This document shows, piece after piece, positions 42,818-50,652 of a DNA stretch of 50,652 nucleotides. The position numbers and the translations under genes were made by a program. Under the pieces are notes generated by a model. That model was given only the letters and a program-made list of their open reading frames with translations, did not search any database and was not told the DNA's origin. The stretch covers positions 1-50,652 of the forward strand of contig JAFWJN010000018.1 of NCBI GenBank assembly GCA_017514685.1, given 5' to 3'. The stretch comes from Clostridia bacterium. GTDB lineage: Bacteria > Bacillota > Clostridia > Christensenellales > CAG-138. Position 1 is the stretch's first letter, and every line of letters begins with the position of its first letter.

Positions 42818-44269
42818 ATGGCAGCAGATATCGGATTGATCGGACTTGCAGTTATGGGTGAAAACCTGGTTATGAACATGGAATCCAAAGGCTTTACCGT
42901 TGCGGTATACAACCGTACCACATCCAAGGTTACAAGCTTTGTGGAAGGAAGAGCAAAGGGCAAGAACATTATCGGAACATACTCTCTGGAAGAACTGGCC
43001 GCGAACCTGAAAAAGCCGCGCAGAGTCATGATGATGGTCAAAGCAGGTAAGCCTGTTGACGATTTCATCGAGGCGCTTCTGAAAGTACTGGAACCGGGCG
43101 ACATCATCATCGATGGCGGAAACTCCCACTTCCCGGATACCATTCGCCGTACCCAGTATGTTGAGAGCAAAGGCCTTCTGTACATCGGCACCGGCGTTTC
43201 CGGCGGCGAAGAGGGCGCACTGAACGGACCGAGCCTGATGCCCGGCGGTTCTCCTGCGGCATGGCCGTATGTCAAGGAAATCTTCCAGTCCATCTGCGCA
43301 CATGTGGAAGACGGTTCTCCCTGCTGTGAATGGGTTGGCGAAAATGGCGCAGGCCATTTCGTAAAGATGGTTCATAACGGAATCGAATACGGCGATATGC
43401 AGCTGATCTGCGAAGCGTATCAGCTGATGCGTGACGGACTCGGCATGACCGCGGATGAAATGCACGAAGTATTCGCAGAATGGAACAAGACGGAACTTGA
43501 CAGCTACCTGATCGAGATCACCCGTGACATCCTTGCGTACAAGGATACCGACGGAGAACCGATCGTCGGCAAGATCCTGGATACCGCAGGACAGAAGGGC
43601 ACCGGCAAATGGACCGGTATCGCCGCACTGGATGAAGGCGTACCGCTGACACTGATCGGCGAAGCCGTATTTGCACGCTGCCTCTCCGCAATGAAAGACG
43701 AGCGTGTGGAAGCATCCAAAGTATTCCCGAAAGAGAATGTCAAGATCAGCGATGTCGATAAGAAAGCGTTCATCGAAGATATCCGCAAAGCGCTGTATGC
43801 CTCCAAGATCATCTCTTACGCACAGGGCTATACTCTGATGCGTGCCGCTGCAAAGAACTACGGATGGAACCTGAACTACGGCGGAATCGCGCTCATGTGG
43901 CGCGGCGGCTGCATCATCCGTTCCGTATTCCTCGGCAAGATCAAGGAAGCATACGACAAGAATCCTCAGCTTGAGAACCTTCTGCTCGATCCTTATTTCG
44001 GAAATACCATCAAGGGACTGGTTCCCGCATGGCGCAATGTCGTTTCCGAAGCGGTCCGTCACGGAATCCCGATGCCTGCTTTCGCATCCGCTCTTACGTA
44101 CTTTGACGGATATACGACAGAGAAGCTTCCGGCGAACCTGCTGCAGGCACAGCGCGACTATTTCGGCGCACATACCTATGAGCGCCTCGACAGCCCGCGC
44201 GGAGAATTCTTCCACACCAACTGGACAGGTCATGGCGGCGACACATCCGCATCGACCTATACGGCATAA
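42818..44269 (+). CDS. gnd: 6-phosphogluconate dehydrogenase (decarboxylating)
   Basis: Oxidises 6-phosphogluconate to ribulose 5-phosphate and CO2. 483 residues. GLAVMGENL (9-17) and YNRTTSK for NADP, GVSGGEEGALNGPSLMPGG (126-144), and the active-site set Lys183, His186, Asn187 and Glu190 in HFVKMVHNGIEYGD at the family numbering. AAGGAG lies before the ATG. An AT-rich 55-bp gap separates it from the kinase. Unusual neighbours for gnd: it lies in a uronate operon with a LarA homologue after 12 bp. Confidence 0.97.
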   Translation: MAADIGLIGLAVMGENLVMNMESKGFTVAVYNRTTSKVTSFVEGRAKGKNIIGTYSLEELAANLKKPRRVMMMVKAGKPVDDFIEALLKVLEPGDIIIDGGNSHFPDTIRRTQYVESKGLLYIGTGVSGGEEGALNGPSLMPGGSPAAWPYVKEIFQSICAHVEDGSPCCEWVGENGAGHFVKMVHNGIEYGDMQLICEAYQLMRDGLGMTADEMHEVFAEWNKTELDSYLIEITRDILAYKDTDGEPIVGKILDTAGQKGTGKWTGIAALDEGVPLTLIGEAVFARCLSAMKDERVEASKVFPKENVKISDVDKKAFIEDIRKALYASKIISYAQGYTLMRAAAKNYGWNLNYGGIALMWRGGCIIRSVFLGKIKEAYDKNPQLENLLLDPYFGNTIKGLVPAWRNVVSEAVRHGIPMPAFASALTYFDGYTTEKLPANLLQAQRDYFGAHTYERLDSPRGEFFHTNWTGHGGDTSASTYTA

Positions 44270-44281
44270 GAGGGAAGAGTA

Positions 44282-45559
44282 ATGGAACTGTTCTATCGTG
44301 CAAAAAACGATGAAGGCCTGAGCCGCGATGAAATCCGCGCGGCTCTTTGCCGTTCTTTAGAAGGAAGACAACCGAAGAAGGTTCTGCTTCTTCCGCCGGA
44401 TTATACACGGTATCATTCCAACGCGGGATTTATCGCTAACACCTATTATCATCTTCTGACGGACATGGGAGCATGGGTGGATGTCATGCCGGCTCTCGGA
44501 TCCCACAGGGCGGTAACAAAGGAAGAAGCAGCGGACATGTTCGGAGATATTCCTTTTGAACGTTTTCTGGAGCATAACTGGCGCACCGGCGTTGTACGTC
44601 TCGGTGAAGTCTCCGGTGAGTATCTGTCGGAGATCACTGACGGCCTCTGGAAAGATCCGGTCAGCGTGGAAGTGAACCGGAAGGTGATGGATGAGAGCTA
44701 TGACCTGATCCTTTCCATCGGACAGGTGGTTCCGCATGAAGTCATCGGAATGGCTAACCATGCGAAGAACCTGTTTGTAGGTGTCGGCGGAAGCGATATG
44801 ATCAACAAGTCCCATATGGTCGGTGCTGTCTACGGAATGGAACGGATGATGGGACGTGACTTTACTCCTGTCCGTAAGCTGTTCGACTATGCTCTGAAGG
44901 AATACCTTGGAAACAGACCGATCGTATTCGCCCTGACCGTGACGACGGCTCCGGGAGGAAAGATCCATACGCATGGACTGTTTATCGGTGATACCCGGAA
45001 AGTCCTGGAAGAAGCGGTCGCGCTTGCGCAGGAGAAGAACATTGACTTCGTGGATCATGGAATCAAGAAGTGCGTCGTCTATCTGGATCCGAAGGAATTC
45101 CAGTCTACCTGGCTTGGAAACAAAGCTGTATACCGGACGAGAATGGCTGTTGCAGACGATGGGGATCTGATCATCCTTGCTCCCGGCATTACACACTTCG
45201 GCGAAGATGCCCAGATCGATGTCCTTATCCGTAAATACGGATACTGCGGAAGACTGAAAGTATTGGAACTGTTCCGGGACAATGAAGATCTGAAGGAAAA
45301 CATGGGCGCTGCGGCGCATCTGATCCATGGTTCATCCGACGGCCGGTTCCGCATTACATACGCCGTTAAACCGCATATGCCCAGGGAAGAAATTGAAAAG
45401 GTTCATTTTCAATGGGCAGACTATGATGAGATGGTGAAACGGTATGATCCGGAAAAACTGCAGTACGGTTACAACACCCTTCCGGACGGGGAAGAGATCT
45501 TCTTCATCCCGAATCCCGCCCTGGGTCTTTGGATCAACCGTGAAAAGTTCTCTGAATAA
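44282..45559 (+). CDS. larA: LarA-family nickel-pincer hydroxyacid racemase/epimerase
   Basis: Member of the lactate racemase LarA superfamily, 425 residues. Residues needed for the nickel-pincer nucleotide and catalysis seem present: Asp40 and Arg43 (DYTR), His75 (GSHRAVTKEE), His152 (VVPHEVIG), Lys162 and His178. The spacing His152-Lys162-His178 (10 and 16) equals His174-Lys184-His200 of L. plantarum LarA as I recall it. Superfamily members include malate and lactate racemases and a D-gluconate 2-epimerase. Between gnd and uronate genes, gluconate/mannonate epimerisation is a good hypothesis. The cofactor genes larB, larC and larE are not in the window. Confidence 0.9.
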   Translation: MELFYRAKNDEGLSRDEIRAALCRSLEGRQPKKVLLLPPDYTRYHSNAGFIANTYYHLLTDMGAWVDVMPALGSHRAVTKEEAADMFGDIPFERFLEHNWRTGVVRLGEVSGEYLSEITDGLWKDPVSVEVNRKVMDESYDLILSIGQVVPHEVIGMANHAKNLFVGVGGSDMINKSHMVGAVYGMERMMGRDFTPVRKLFDYALKEYLGNRPIVFALTVTTAPGGKIHTHGLFIGDTRKVLEEAVALAQEKNIDFVDHGIKKCVVYLDPKEFQSTWLGNKAVYRTRMAVADDGDLIILAPGITHFGEDAQIDVLIRKYGYCGRLKVLELFRDNEDLKENMGAAAHLIHGSSDGRFRITYAVKPHMPREEIEKVHFQWADYDEMVKRYDPEKLQYGYNTLPDGEEIFFIPNPALGLWINREKFSE

Positions 45560-45585
45560 TCAGGCGAATCATAATGAATAGAGCA

Positions 45586-45620
45586 AAATGCACAGGAGAA
45601 AAACCCTGTGCATTTCTGCT
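45586..45620 (+). terminator. Terminator of the uxaC-pfkB-gnd-larA operon
   Basis: AAATGCACAGG pairs with CCTGTGCATTT around an 8-nt loop, then CTGCTTTAT. T content is moderate. Confidence 0.7.
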
Positions 45621-45630
45621 TTATAATATC

Positions 45631-45658
45631 AAAAAAGGAGAGCGCTCGCTCTCCTTTT
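45631..45658. terminator. Terminator after the PLP enzyme gene (bidirectional)
   Basis: GGAGAGC-gctc-GCTCTCC flanked by six A and four T; on the minus strand it is a strong Rho-independent terminator. Confidence 0.88.
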
Positions 45659-45671
45659 GAAACGGATCAGA

Positions 45672-47147
45672 TTACAGATTCTTCAGAAGGCCGGTTCCTT
45701 CGTTGAACTCGTTGATAAGTTCATCAATCTCGTCCATCTGGTTGTGAATGTCGGTCCAGTAGTGCGGATCATACCACTGTGCATTCAGCTCGCCGACCGT
45801 CTTGCCCTGCTGTTCCACCCAGGTGTAATACTTGAGGTTATGAACACGCTTACGGGTTTCATATGTCAGCTCTTCCATGCTGTCGGTGCGGACACCATGC
45901 AGATGTTCTGCGTAGTCTGCAGCGGCTTTGACAGCTGTGTATTCGCCATCCGCTTCTTCGAGCTCGCGGATACGGCTCTGATACATGACGGAGGAGTCGG
46001 TGCCGACAGTTGCGAGAATGTCGTTCTCGGTCAGCTCGTAGTACTTGGCCATCTTGATGCAGCAGAGCAAGTTTGCAATGCCGGAAATACCAAGCAGCGG
46101 GAGCTTCTCAATGAAGTCAGCGGGAACGCCGACCACGTCGCGGAGATACTTCTGACCTTCGGGATCGTTGAACAGTCTGAGCAGCTTCTGGCTGTCTTCA
46201 TCGTCGATGGCAATAACCATATCCGTGTTCTTGACATTGTGGATCCACGGTACGTGTTTGTCGCCGATGCCTTCGATTCTGTGCCCGCCGAAACCGTTGT
46301 TCAGCAGGGTCGGACACTGGAGCGCTTCGCCGACGGCGAGCTTGCTGCCCGGATACTGCTCTTTCAGATAATCGCCTGCGCTCATGGTGCCAGCCGAACC
46401 GGAGGTGAACGCAGCGCCGAAGAAATGACCGTTCTCGCCCTTGATTTTCTCAATGACTTCGCCGATGGCATGACCGGTTACCTGATAATGCCAGAGGGGG
46501 TTGCCCATTTCTTCAAACTGGTTGAAGATCATAACGTCGGGACGCTGTCTTAAACGGTGTGTTTCATCGAAAATCTCTTTTACGTTGGATTCGCAGCCGG
46601 GAGTAGCAATGATTTCACCTGCAACCGTCTTCAGCCATTCAAAACGCTCTGCACTCATCTCTTCCGGAAGGATTGCGATGGAATTGCAGGAAAGGAGCGC
46701 GCTGTTGTAAGCACCGCCGCGGCAGTAGTTGCCGGTTGAAGGCCATACAGCCTTATGGTAGGTCGGATCAAATTGTCCGGTGACCAGACGCGGTACGAGG
46801 CATCCGAAGGATGCGCCGACTTTGTGACATCCGGTCGGGAACCATTTGCCGACTAGGATGATAATACGGGCTTTTACACCGGAGAGTTCTTTCGGTACTT
46901 CAATGTAGTTGACCTCACCATATTTGCCGTCTCCGCCCTTTTCAACCGGATTGTTTTTCCAGGTAATGCGGAACAGGTTCAGAGGATTGACATCCCAGAG
47001 ACCGACAGCAGGAAGCTTGTTCTGAATTGCTTCCGGAATCATCTCAGGATGCTGCATCTGCTTGAAAGTCGGGATAATGATGTTTCTTTCTCTTGCGCGG
47101 TCAATTGCACGTTTGAGAACTTCTTTGTTCATCGTTAAATCTATCAT
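45672..47147 (-). CDS. PLP-dependent enzyme of the tryptophan-synthase-beta fold (PALP), function unknown
   Basis: 491 residues, cytosolic. PLP Lys109 is in GCHKVGASFG; STGN (137-140) and TSGSAGT (248-254) would bind the substrate carboxylate and the cofactor phosphate. Members of this fold act on serine, threonine, cysteine or related compounds by beta-replacement or elimination. The protein is longer than cysteine synthases (about 310) with an added C-terminal part of some 120 residues. Start 47147 has AAGGGAG upstream. Single-gene unit with own promoter and terminator. A clear substrate cannot be given. Confidence 0.85.
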   Translation of the reverse strand: MIDLTMNKEVLKRAIDRARERNIIIPTFKQMQHPEMIPEAIQNKLPAVGLWDVNPLNLFRITWKNNPVEKGGDGKYGEVNYIEVPKELSGVKARIIILVGKWFPTGCHKVGASFGCLVPRLVTGQFDPTYHKAVWPSTGNYCRGGAYNSALLSCNSIAILPEEMSAERFEWLKTVAGEIIATPGCESNVKEIFDETHRLRQRPDVMIFNQFEEMGNPLWHYQVTGHAIGEVIEKIKGENGHFFGAAFTSGSAGTMSAGDYLKEQYPGSKLAVGEALQCPTLLNNGFGGHRIEGIGDKHVPWIHNVKNTDMVIAIDDEDSQKLLRLFNDPEGQKYLRDVVGVPADFIEKLPLLGISGIANLLCCIKMAKYYELTENDILATVGTDSSVMYQSRIRELEEADGEYTAVKAAADYAEHLHGVRTDSMEELTYETRKRVHNLKYYTWVEQQGKTVGELNAQWYDPHYWTDIHNQMDEIDELINEFNEGTGLLKNL

Positions 47148-47203
47148 TTGATTCGCTCCCTTGCTTAGATTTTCGAAGTGTTGTTAAAACTTCATACAGA
47201 TAC

Positions 47204-47232
47204 ATTTTACAATATAACAGTCACTTTGTAAA
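47204..47232 (-). promoter_or_regulatory. Promoter of the PLP enzyme gene
   Basis: On the minus strand TTTACA (47227-47232), 17-bp spacer, TAAAAT (47204-47209). Confidence 0.65.
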
Positions 47233-47278
47233 CCTGTTCTAAAAAATATTTTGGAATAAAAAAAGATTTTGTTTTCGT

Positions 47279-47307
47279 TTGCTATATAAAGAATTCGATG
47301 ATACAAT
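47279..47307 (+). promoter_or_regulatory. Promoter of the TIM-barrel epimerase gene
   Basis: TTGCTA (47279-47284), 17-bp spacer, TACAAT (47302-47307), 55 bp before the start codon. Confidence 0.65.
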
Positions 47308-47361
47308 ACACTTGCGGGATTATGGAACCGCGGATCGTTCAGCAAGGGTAAAAGGACACCA

Positions 47362-48165
47362 ATGAGAATCGGAATTTCCACAGCAAGTTTTTTCAACCGG
47401 AAAATGATAGAGGATCTTCCTGCTCTGTATGAAGAGTGGGGAGTGAAGAATGCTGAATATTTTTTGAATTCTTTCAGCGAATATGAGCCTGATTTTATCG
47501 CGCTTCTTGCGGAGAGAACTCAGAAGCATGGTATCACTGTATGCAGCATTCATCCAATGAGCTCCATGTTCGAATCCCAGCTGTTTTCACTGCATCCCAG
47601 GCAGTCGGCAGACGCACGCGCAATCTATGAAAAAGTCCTTCAGGCAGGTAAAACGCTCGGTACGCACAGGTACTGCATGCATGGGGCGGCGCATCTGTCA
47701 GGTGCGGCGAAGAATCTGGAGATCTTTCGGATCGCACCGGTGTTCGATGAACTTTCCGAACTTGCCCTTTCCTACGGGATCAGACTGACGCTGGAAAATG
47801 TAAGCTGGGCATTCTTGCGTGAACCGGAATTTGCCGTGAGGCTTCTGAAAGAAATGAAAACAGACGGTCTTCATTTTACTCTGGATGTCAAGCAGGCAAT
47901 CCGCAGCGGTGTGGATCCGGTCGAATTCGTGGATGCAGTAGGCGATAGGATCGATGCGGTGCATTGCTGCGACTGCTGGATGAAAGACGGAAAAATGCGT
48001 TATCTGCTTCCTCCGTATGGTAGTTATGACTTCAAAGGCTTGATCGGAAAACTGAAAGCGAAAGGATTTGACGGAGATGTTCTCCTGGAAGTATACAGCG
48101 ATATGTATAATACGCTGGATGATCTGAAAACAGCATTTTACGACTTCGAAAAATCTCTTATATAA
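47362..48165 (+). CDS. Sugar phosphate isomerase/epimerase family TIM barrel
   Basis: 267 residues of the xylose-isomerase-like barrel. Metal ligand candidates are Glu145 (LTLENVSW), Asp175 (FTLDVKQ), His201 (AVHCCDCW) and Glu243 (LLEVYSD), the canonical four-residue set. AAGGA lies 5-6 nt before the ATG. The substrate is not identifiable. It is divergent from the PLP enzyme gene and followed by the RodA-like gene after 49 bp, so it may share a transcript with it. Confidence 0.86.
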   Translation: MRIGISTASFFNRKMIEDLPALYEEWGVKNAEYFLNSFSEYEPDFIALLAERTQKHGITVCSIHPMSSMFESQLFSLHPRQSADARAIYEKVLQAGKTLGTHRYCMHGAAHLSGAAKNLEIFRIAPVFDELSELALSYGIRLTLENVSWAFLREPEFAVRLLKEMKTDGLHFTLDVKQAIRSGVDPVEFVDAVGDRIDAVHCCDCWMKDGKMRYLLPPYGSYDFKGLIGKLKAKGFDGDVLLEVYSDMYNTLDDLKTAFYDFEKSLI

Positions 48166-48214
48166 AAGCAAAGATACCATTACAACTGAAAACGAAAAAG
48201 AATAACATTGTCAG

Positions 48215-49381
48215 ATGGCACGAAAAACGACACGAACCAAATCACCGTATCAGGTAGACGTACTGACCATAGTGTTGGTGACGGCTTTGGTTCTGTTCGG
48301 CCTTGTAACACTTGTCAATGTTTTTTGCGATCCGTTTGACGGAACCGAAAAAGAACTGTCGGATTACCTTGCAAAAGCGCATTTTGCGTTTCCATCACGT
48401 CAGGTCGGCAATATTGCAATCTCCCTGCTTATAGCAGTTCCTCTTGCCGTTTTTGATTATGATCTGTATAAGCCGTTTGCGAAAACTGCCTACTTCGTTT
48501 GTCTTATTCTGCTTCTGCTCCTGGTCATCGCAGGGGAGAACACCCGCGGCGCATTCGGGTGGTATACCATTGGAACGCGTGCTTTCCAGCCGAGTGAAGT
48601 GACTAAGGTTGCTTTGATCGTATTGCTTTCAAAAACAGCTGCGGAACGATATGACCGTTCCGGTTCACTGTATCGGTTCGGTGATGTTGCAGTTTGCATG
48701 CTCTATGTGCTGGTTCCATTTGTATTGGTTATACTGCAGAGAGACTTCGGAACGGCAATGGTCATCCTTGTTGTATCAATCGGGATTCTGTTCAGTGTAA
48801 GACTTCACTGGGGGTATCTGGTGGCAGGAGCAGGGACAATGGCAGCTGCCGCTGTCGTTGGATGGCAGTTCTTTTTCTCGGAAGTTCAGAAAAACCGAAT
48901 TCGCGTTTTCCTGGATCCCACGCTTGACCTGAAAGGTGAAGGGCTGAATGTTCTGCATTCGAAACAGGTCATTGGTTCCGGAGGAATTTGGGGAAAAGGT
49001 TATTTTGTAAAAGGGACTTTGATTCAGACCGGTTATGTTCCTGTCTGGCACAGTGATTTCATCTTTTCCGGAATCGGGGAAGGAATCGGCTTTGTCGGTT
49101 CAGTTATTTTAATTGCCGTATTCTTCTGGCTGTTCTTTCACTGGTTCCGTACAGCCTTGCGCGCGAGAGACACATTCGGACGGTGCATGGTAGTCGGATG
49201 TACCGTTATGCTGGCGTCCCATGTGTTTGAGAATATCGGAATGTGCATGGGCGCTATGCCCGTCACCGGAATTCCCTTGCCGTTTATCAGTTACGGTGGA
49301 TCCAACATGCTGGCTTCCTTGGCTTGCGTCGGAATCGTCATGAGCGTCTATGCACGCGCGACGGGGAGGAGAAAACTATGA
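48215..49381 (+). CDS. rodA: RodA/FtsW-type SEDS peptidoglycan polymerase
   Basis: Membrane glycosyltransferase that polymerises lipid II together with a class B penicillin-binding protein. 388 residues, about ten helices. SEDS marks: GTRAFQPSEVTKVALIVLLSK, QRDFGTAM, HSDFIFSGIGEG (with the essential Asp) and GIPLPFISYGGSNM. The wording WYTIGTRAFQPSE fits RodA better than FtsW. No good ribosome site precedes the ATG at 48215, so the exact start is less certain. The last bases overlap the acetyltransferase start by 4 bp (ATGA). Confidence 0.9.
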   Translation: MARKTTRTKSPYQVDVLTIVLVTALVLFGLVTLVNVFCDPFDGTEKELSDYLAKAHFAFPSRQVGNIAISLLIAVPLAVFDYDLYKPFAKTAYFVCLILLLLLVIAGENTRGAFGWYTIGTRAFQPSEVTKVALIVLLSKTAAERYDRSGSLYRFGDVAVCMLYVLVPFVLVILQRDFGTAMVILVVSIGILFSVRLHWGYLVAGAGTMAAAAVVGWQFFFSEVQKNRIRVFLDPTLDLKGEGLNVLHSKQVIGSGGIWGKGYFVKGTLIQTGYVPVWHSDFIFSGIGEGIGFVGSVILIAVFFWLFFHWFRTALRARDTFGRCMVVGCTVMLASHVFENIGMCMGAMPVTGIPLPFISYGGSNMLASLACVGIVMSVYARATGRRKL

Positions 49382-50214
49382 TCATACGGCAGATGCAGCC
49401 AAAGGACTGTTTTGCGGCAAGGCGGCTCTGGCAGGCTGTTTTTCATGACACCGAAGGCTTCGCTAATTTTTATTTTTCACATCGCTTCACACCTGTTCTA
49501 TCATTCGGTGCTTTTGATGACGGAGAACTTGTTTCGATGTCGCTGGGAAGACGGTTCCGGATGGCAAATCCATCCTATCATGCCGTTATGATCTCCGGCG
49601 TATCAACAATGCCGGAATACCGGCACAGAGGCCTGATGAGAGAAACTATGACCCGGCTTCTGGAGAATGCCAGGCTGCGGGGATATGACATCGCGGTTTT
49701 AACGCCTGCGATTCCGCATCTGTATGAACCGTTTGGATTTGCGCCATTAACGTATGCAGTCGAAGTAACCGAAACAGCTTCCGATCTGCCGGGAGACATT
49801 ATGGTCTGCATGGGCGCGGAAAACCTGTATCCGATTTACCAGAAAGCGGAAAAAGCACACAGATGTATGATGCATCGGACAAAGGAAGATGTTGAGCTCG
49901 CCTTAAATGAATATCGCCGGGATCATGGAATCACCCTGATTACCAAAGACCGAAACGGATATATCTGCTTTCTCCCACAAGTTGACGGGGTCGAAGTTAC
50001 GGAATGTCTTGCCGTCAACGCGGAGGACTATCAGAGACTCATGAAAGCCGCGGCATTTCATTCTGAAACTCAGTCGGCAACAGCATGGCTTCCCCAGGAC
50101 TGCGGTCTTCCTGGAACAACGGTACGTCCGTTATATGCAGTCTCGCTGAAAGAGCAGATTCGTTTGGAATCCCTCTCAAACGATCCGAAATCCTATTGTA
50201 TCGAAAAATACTGA
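49378..50214 (+). CDS. GNAT-family N-acetyltransferase (Eis-like)
   Basis: 278 residues. The acetyl-CoA loop YRHRGLM (81-87) follows SGVSTMPE, a pattern of Eis-type GNAT proteins; LYEPFGFAPL is the usual motif after it. The C-terminal part resembles the second fold of Eis-like enzymes. I chose the ATG at 49378 (MIIRQMQPKD; GGGGAGGAG upstream), which overlaps the rodA stop; the frame extended to 49243 lies inside rodA. The acetylated substrate is unknown. Confidence 0.87.
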   Translation: MIIRQMQPKDCFAARRLWQAVFHDTEGFANFYFSHRFTPVLSFGAFDDGELVSMSLGRRFRMANPSYHAVMISGVSTMPEYRHRGLMRETMTRLLENARLRGYDIAVLTPAIPHLYEPFGFAPLTYAVEVTETASDLPGDIMVCMGAENLYPIYQKAEKAHRCMMHRTKEDVELALNEYRRDHGITLITKDRNGYICFLPQVDGVEVTECLAVNAEDYQRLMKAAAFHSETQSATAWLPQDCGLPGTTVRPLYAVSLKEQIRLESLSNDPKSYCIEKY

Positions 50215-50311
50215 AACGATACGAGGAGCATTTTGGTTAAGTATTTCTTTCCGGATGATTTTGAGCGTTTGCAGGATTACCTTCCTTTTGCGAAATGCTG
50301 AAAAGTTAAGA

Positions 50312-50340
50312 TTGACAACGGACCGCCGTTTTGTTATAAT
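50312..50340 (+). promoter_or_regulatory. Perfect consensus promoter of the serine tRNA pair
   Basis: TTGACA (50312-50317), 17-bp spacer, TATAAT (50335-50340); both boxes are exact consensus, typical of stable RNA genes. It starts transcription about 7 bp before the first tRNA. Confidence 0.92.
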
Positions 50341-50353
50341 GCAATTTGCGCAA

Positions 50354-50441
50354 GGAGATGTGTCCGAGTGGCTTAAGGAGGCGGTCTTGAAAACCGTTGA
50401 TGTGAGAGCATCCGTGGGTTCAAATCCTACCATCTCCGCCA
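50354..50441 (+). tRNA. tRNA-Ser (anticodon UGA), CCA encoded
   Basis: 88 nt, acceptor GGAGATG / CATCTCC with G73 and encoded CCA. Anticodon arm GCGGT-CTTGAAA-ACCGT gives UGA, decoding UCA/UCN. The long variable arm (TGATGTGAGAGCATC) is typical of class II serine tRNA. Confidence 0.96.
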
Positions 50442-50461
50442 TTTATTTGATAATTACATAT

Positions 50462-50554
50462 GCGGAAGTACCCAAGTGGCTATAAGGGGCTCCCCTGCTA
50501 AGGGAGTAGACTGTGTTGAACGGTGCGTGGGTTCAAATCCCACCTTCCGCGCCA
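50462..50554 (+). tRNA. tRNA-Ser (anticodon GCU), CCA encoded
   Basis: 93 nt, acceptor GCGGAAG / CTTCCGC with G73 and encoded CCA. Anticodon arm TCCC-CTGCTAA-GGGA gives GCU, decoding AGC/AGU. A long variable arm is present. It is 20 bp after the first serine tRNA and probably co-transcribed. Confidence 0.96.
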
Positions 50555-50558
50555 TCAT

Positions 50559-50593
50559 AAGTGTTCTTGACGGATTCGTTGAGAACACTTTTT
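50559..50593 (+). terminator. Terminator of the serine tRNA pair
   Basis: AAGTGTTCT (50559-50567) pairs with AGAACACTT (50582-50590), followed by T's. The window then ends in AT-rich sequence and a GGAGG-like ribosome site (about 50647-50651) for a gene beyond the edge. Confidence 0.85.
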
Positions 50594-50652
50594 GCATATG
50601 GCAACAAGCGACATAATATGATAAAATATCATCAATCATTCAGTATGGAGGC

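Noticed and set aside
42803-44233. 476-codon minus-strand open frame antisense to gnd
   Set aside because: gnd is certain from its active-site residues. Long antisense frames are common opposite genes with this codon bias.
1-50652. CRISPR arrays, insertion sequences, integrases, rRNA genes
   Set aside because: No spaced direct repeats, transposase or integrase motifs or rRNA sequence were seen.

Overview
The window reads as chromosomal DNA of an anaerobic, low-to-mid GC Gram-positive bacterium of the class Clostridia. Supporting signs are the Firmicutes gene order ireB-ruvX-DUF1292, an infC-rpmI-rplT operon with an attenuator-type leader, a CIRCE operator, consensus 17-bp-spaced sigma-A promoters, strong AGGAGG ribosome binding sites, a rubrerythrin, and LplB/YtcP-type sugar ABC transporters. 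The full set of pectin genes suggests a gut or rumen commensal. A placement near the Lachnospiraceae or Christensenellales is only a guess.

Left part (1 to about 12,500), housekeeping. It holds a tRNA-Met, a LysR regulator with a cyclophilin lipoprotein, tcdA with a repeat-containing lipoprotein, htpG behind a CIRCE operator, a 2-hydroxyacid dehydrogenase and a membrane-anchored peptidoglycan-binding protein. The ireB-ruvX-DUF1292-rubrerythrin operon and the infC-rpmI-rplT operon follow; infC appears to start at ATC and has a leader with two mutually exclusive pairings. A gtrA / FAD-oxidoreductase / polytopic membrane protein operon then leads to a TIM-barrel epimerase (12,533-16,991).

Central part (about 17,000 to 45,600), a large locus for pectin and galacturonate use. 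It has a pectin methylesterase, a type I oligosaccharide ABC importer (two permeases, a 736-residue binding lipoprotein, an ATPase) interleaved with five small unannotated membrane proteins, then GH28, GH105, an AraC regulator and a GH4 alpha-galacturonidase. None of the four pectin-cutting enzymes has a visible signal peptide, so methylated or unsaturated oligogalacturonides are probably imported and then dismantled in the cytoplasm. A second operon (ATPase-kduI-eda-kdgK-kduD) takes the unsaturated uronate to pyruvate and glyceraldehyde 3-phosphate. A divergent pair, uxaE-uxuB-gntR against uxaC-pfkB-gnd-larA, handles saturated galacturonate.

The most interesting reading is that the divergent pair lacks mannonate dehydratase (uxuA) but carries a LarA-family nickel-pincer enzyme, a second PfkB kinase and 6-phosphogluconate dehydrogenase. 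These could form an alternative route: galacturonate, tagaturonate, fructuronate, mannonate, gluconate (C2 epimerisation by the LarA homologue), 6-phosphogluconate, ribulose 5-phosphate. Both divergent promoters carry a TGATATA-type palindrome that is a good candidate operator for the GntR protein. A different motif (CAG-N5/6-TCCGTTTyGT) lies in front of three other pectin transcription units.

Right part (45,600 to the end). It contains a PLP-dependent enzyme of the tryptophan-synthase-beta fold with no clear function, a second TIM-barrel epimerase, a RodA/FtsW-type SEDS protein, a GNAT acetyltransferase and two tandem serine tRNAs behind a perfect consensus promoter. No rRNA, CRISPR array, insertion sequence or phage gene was seen.
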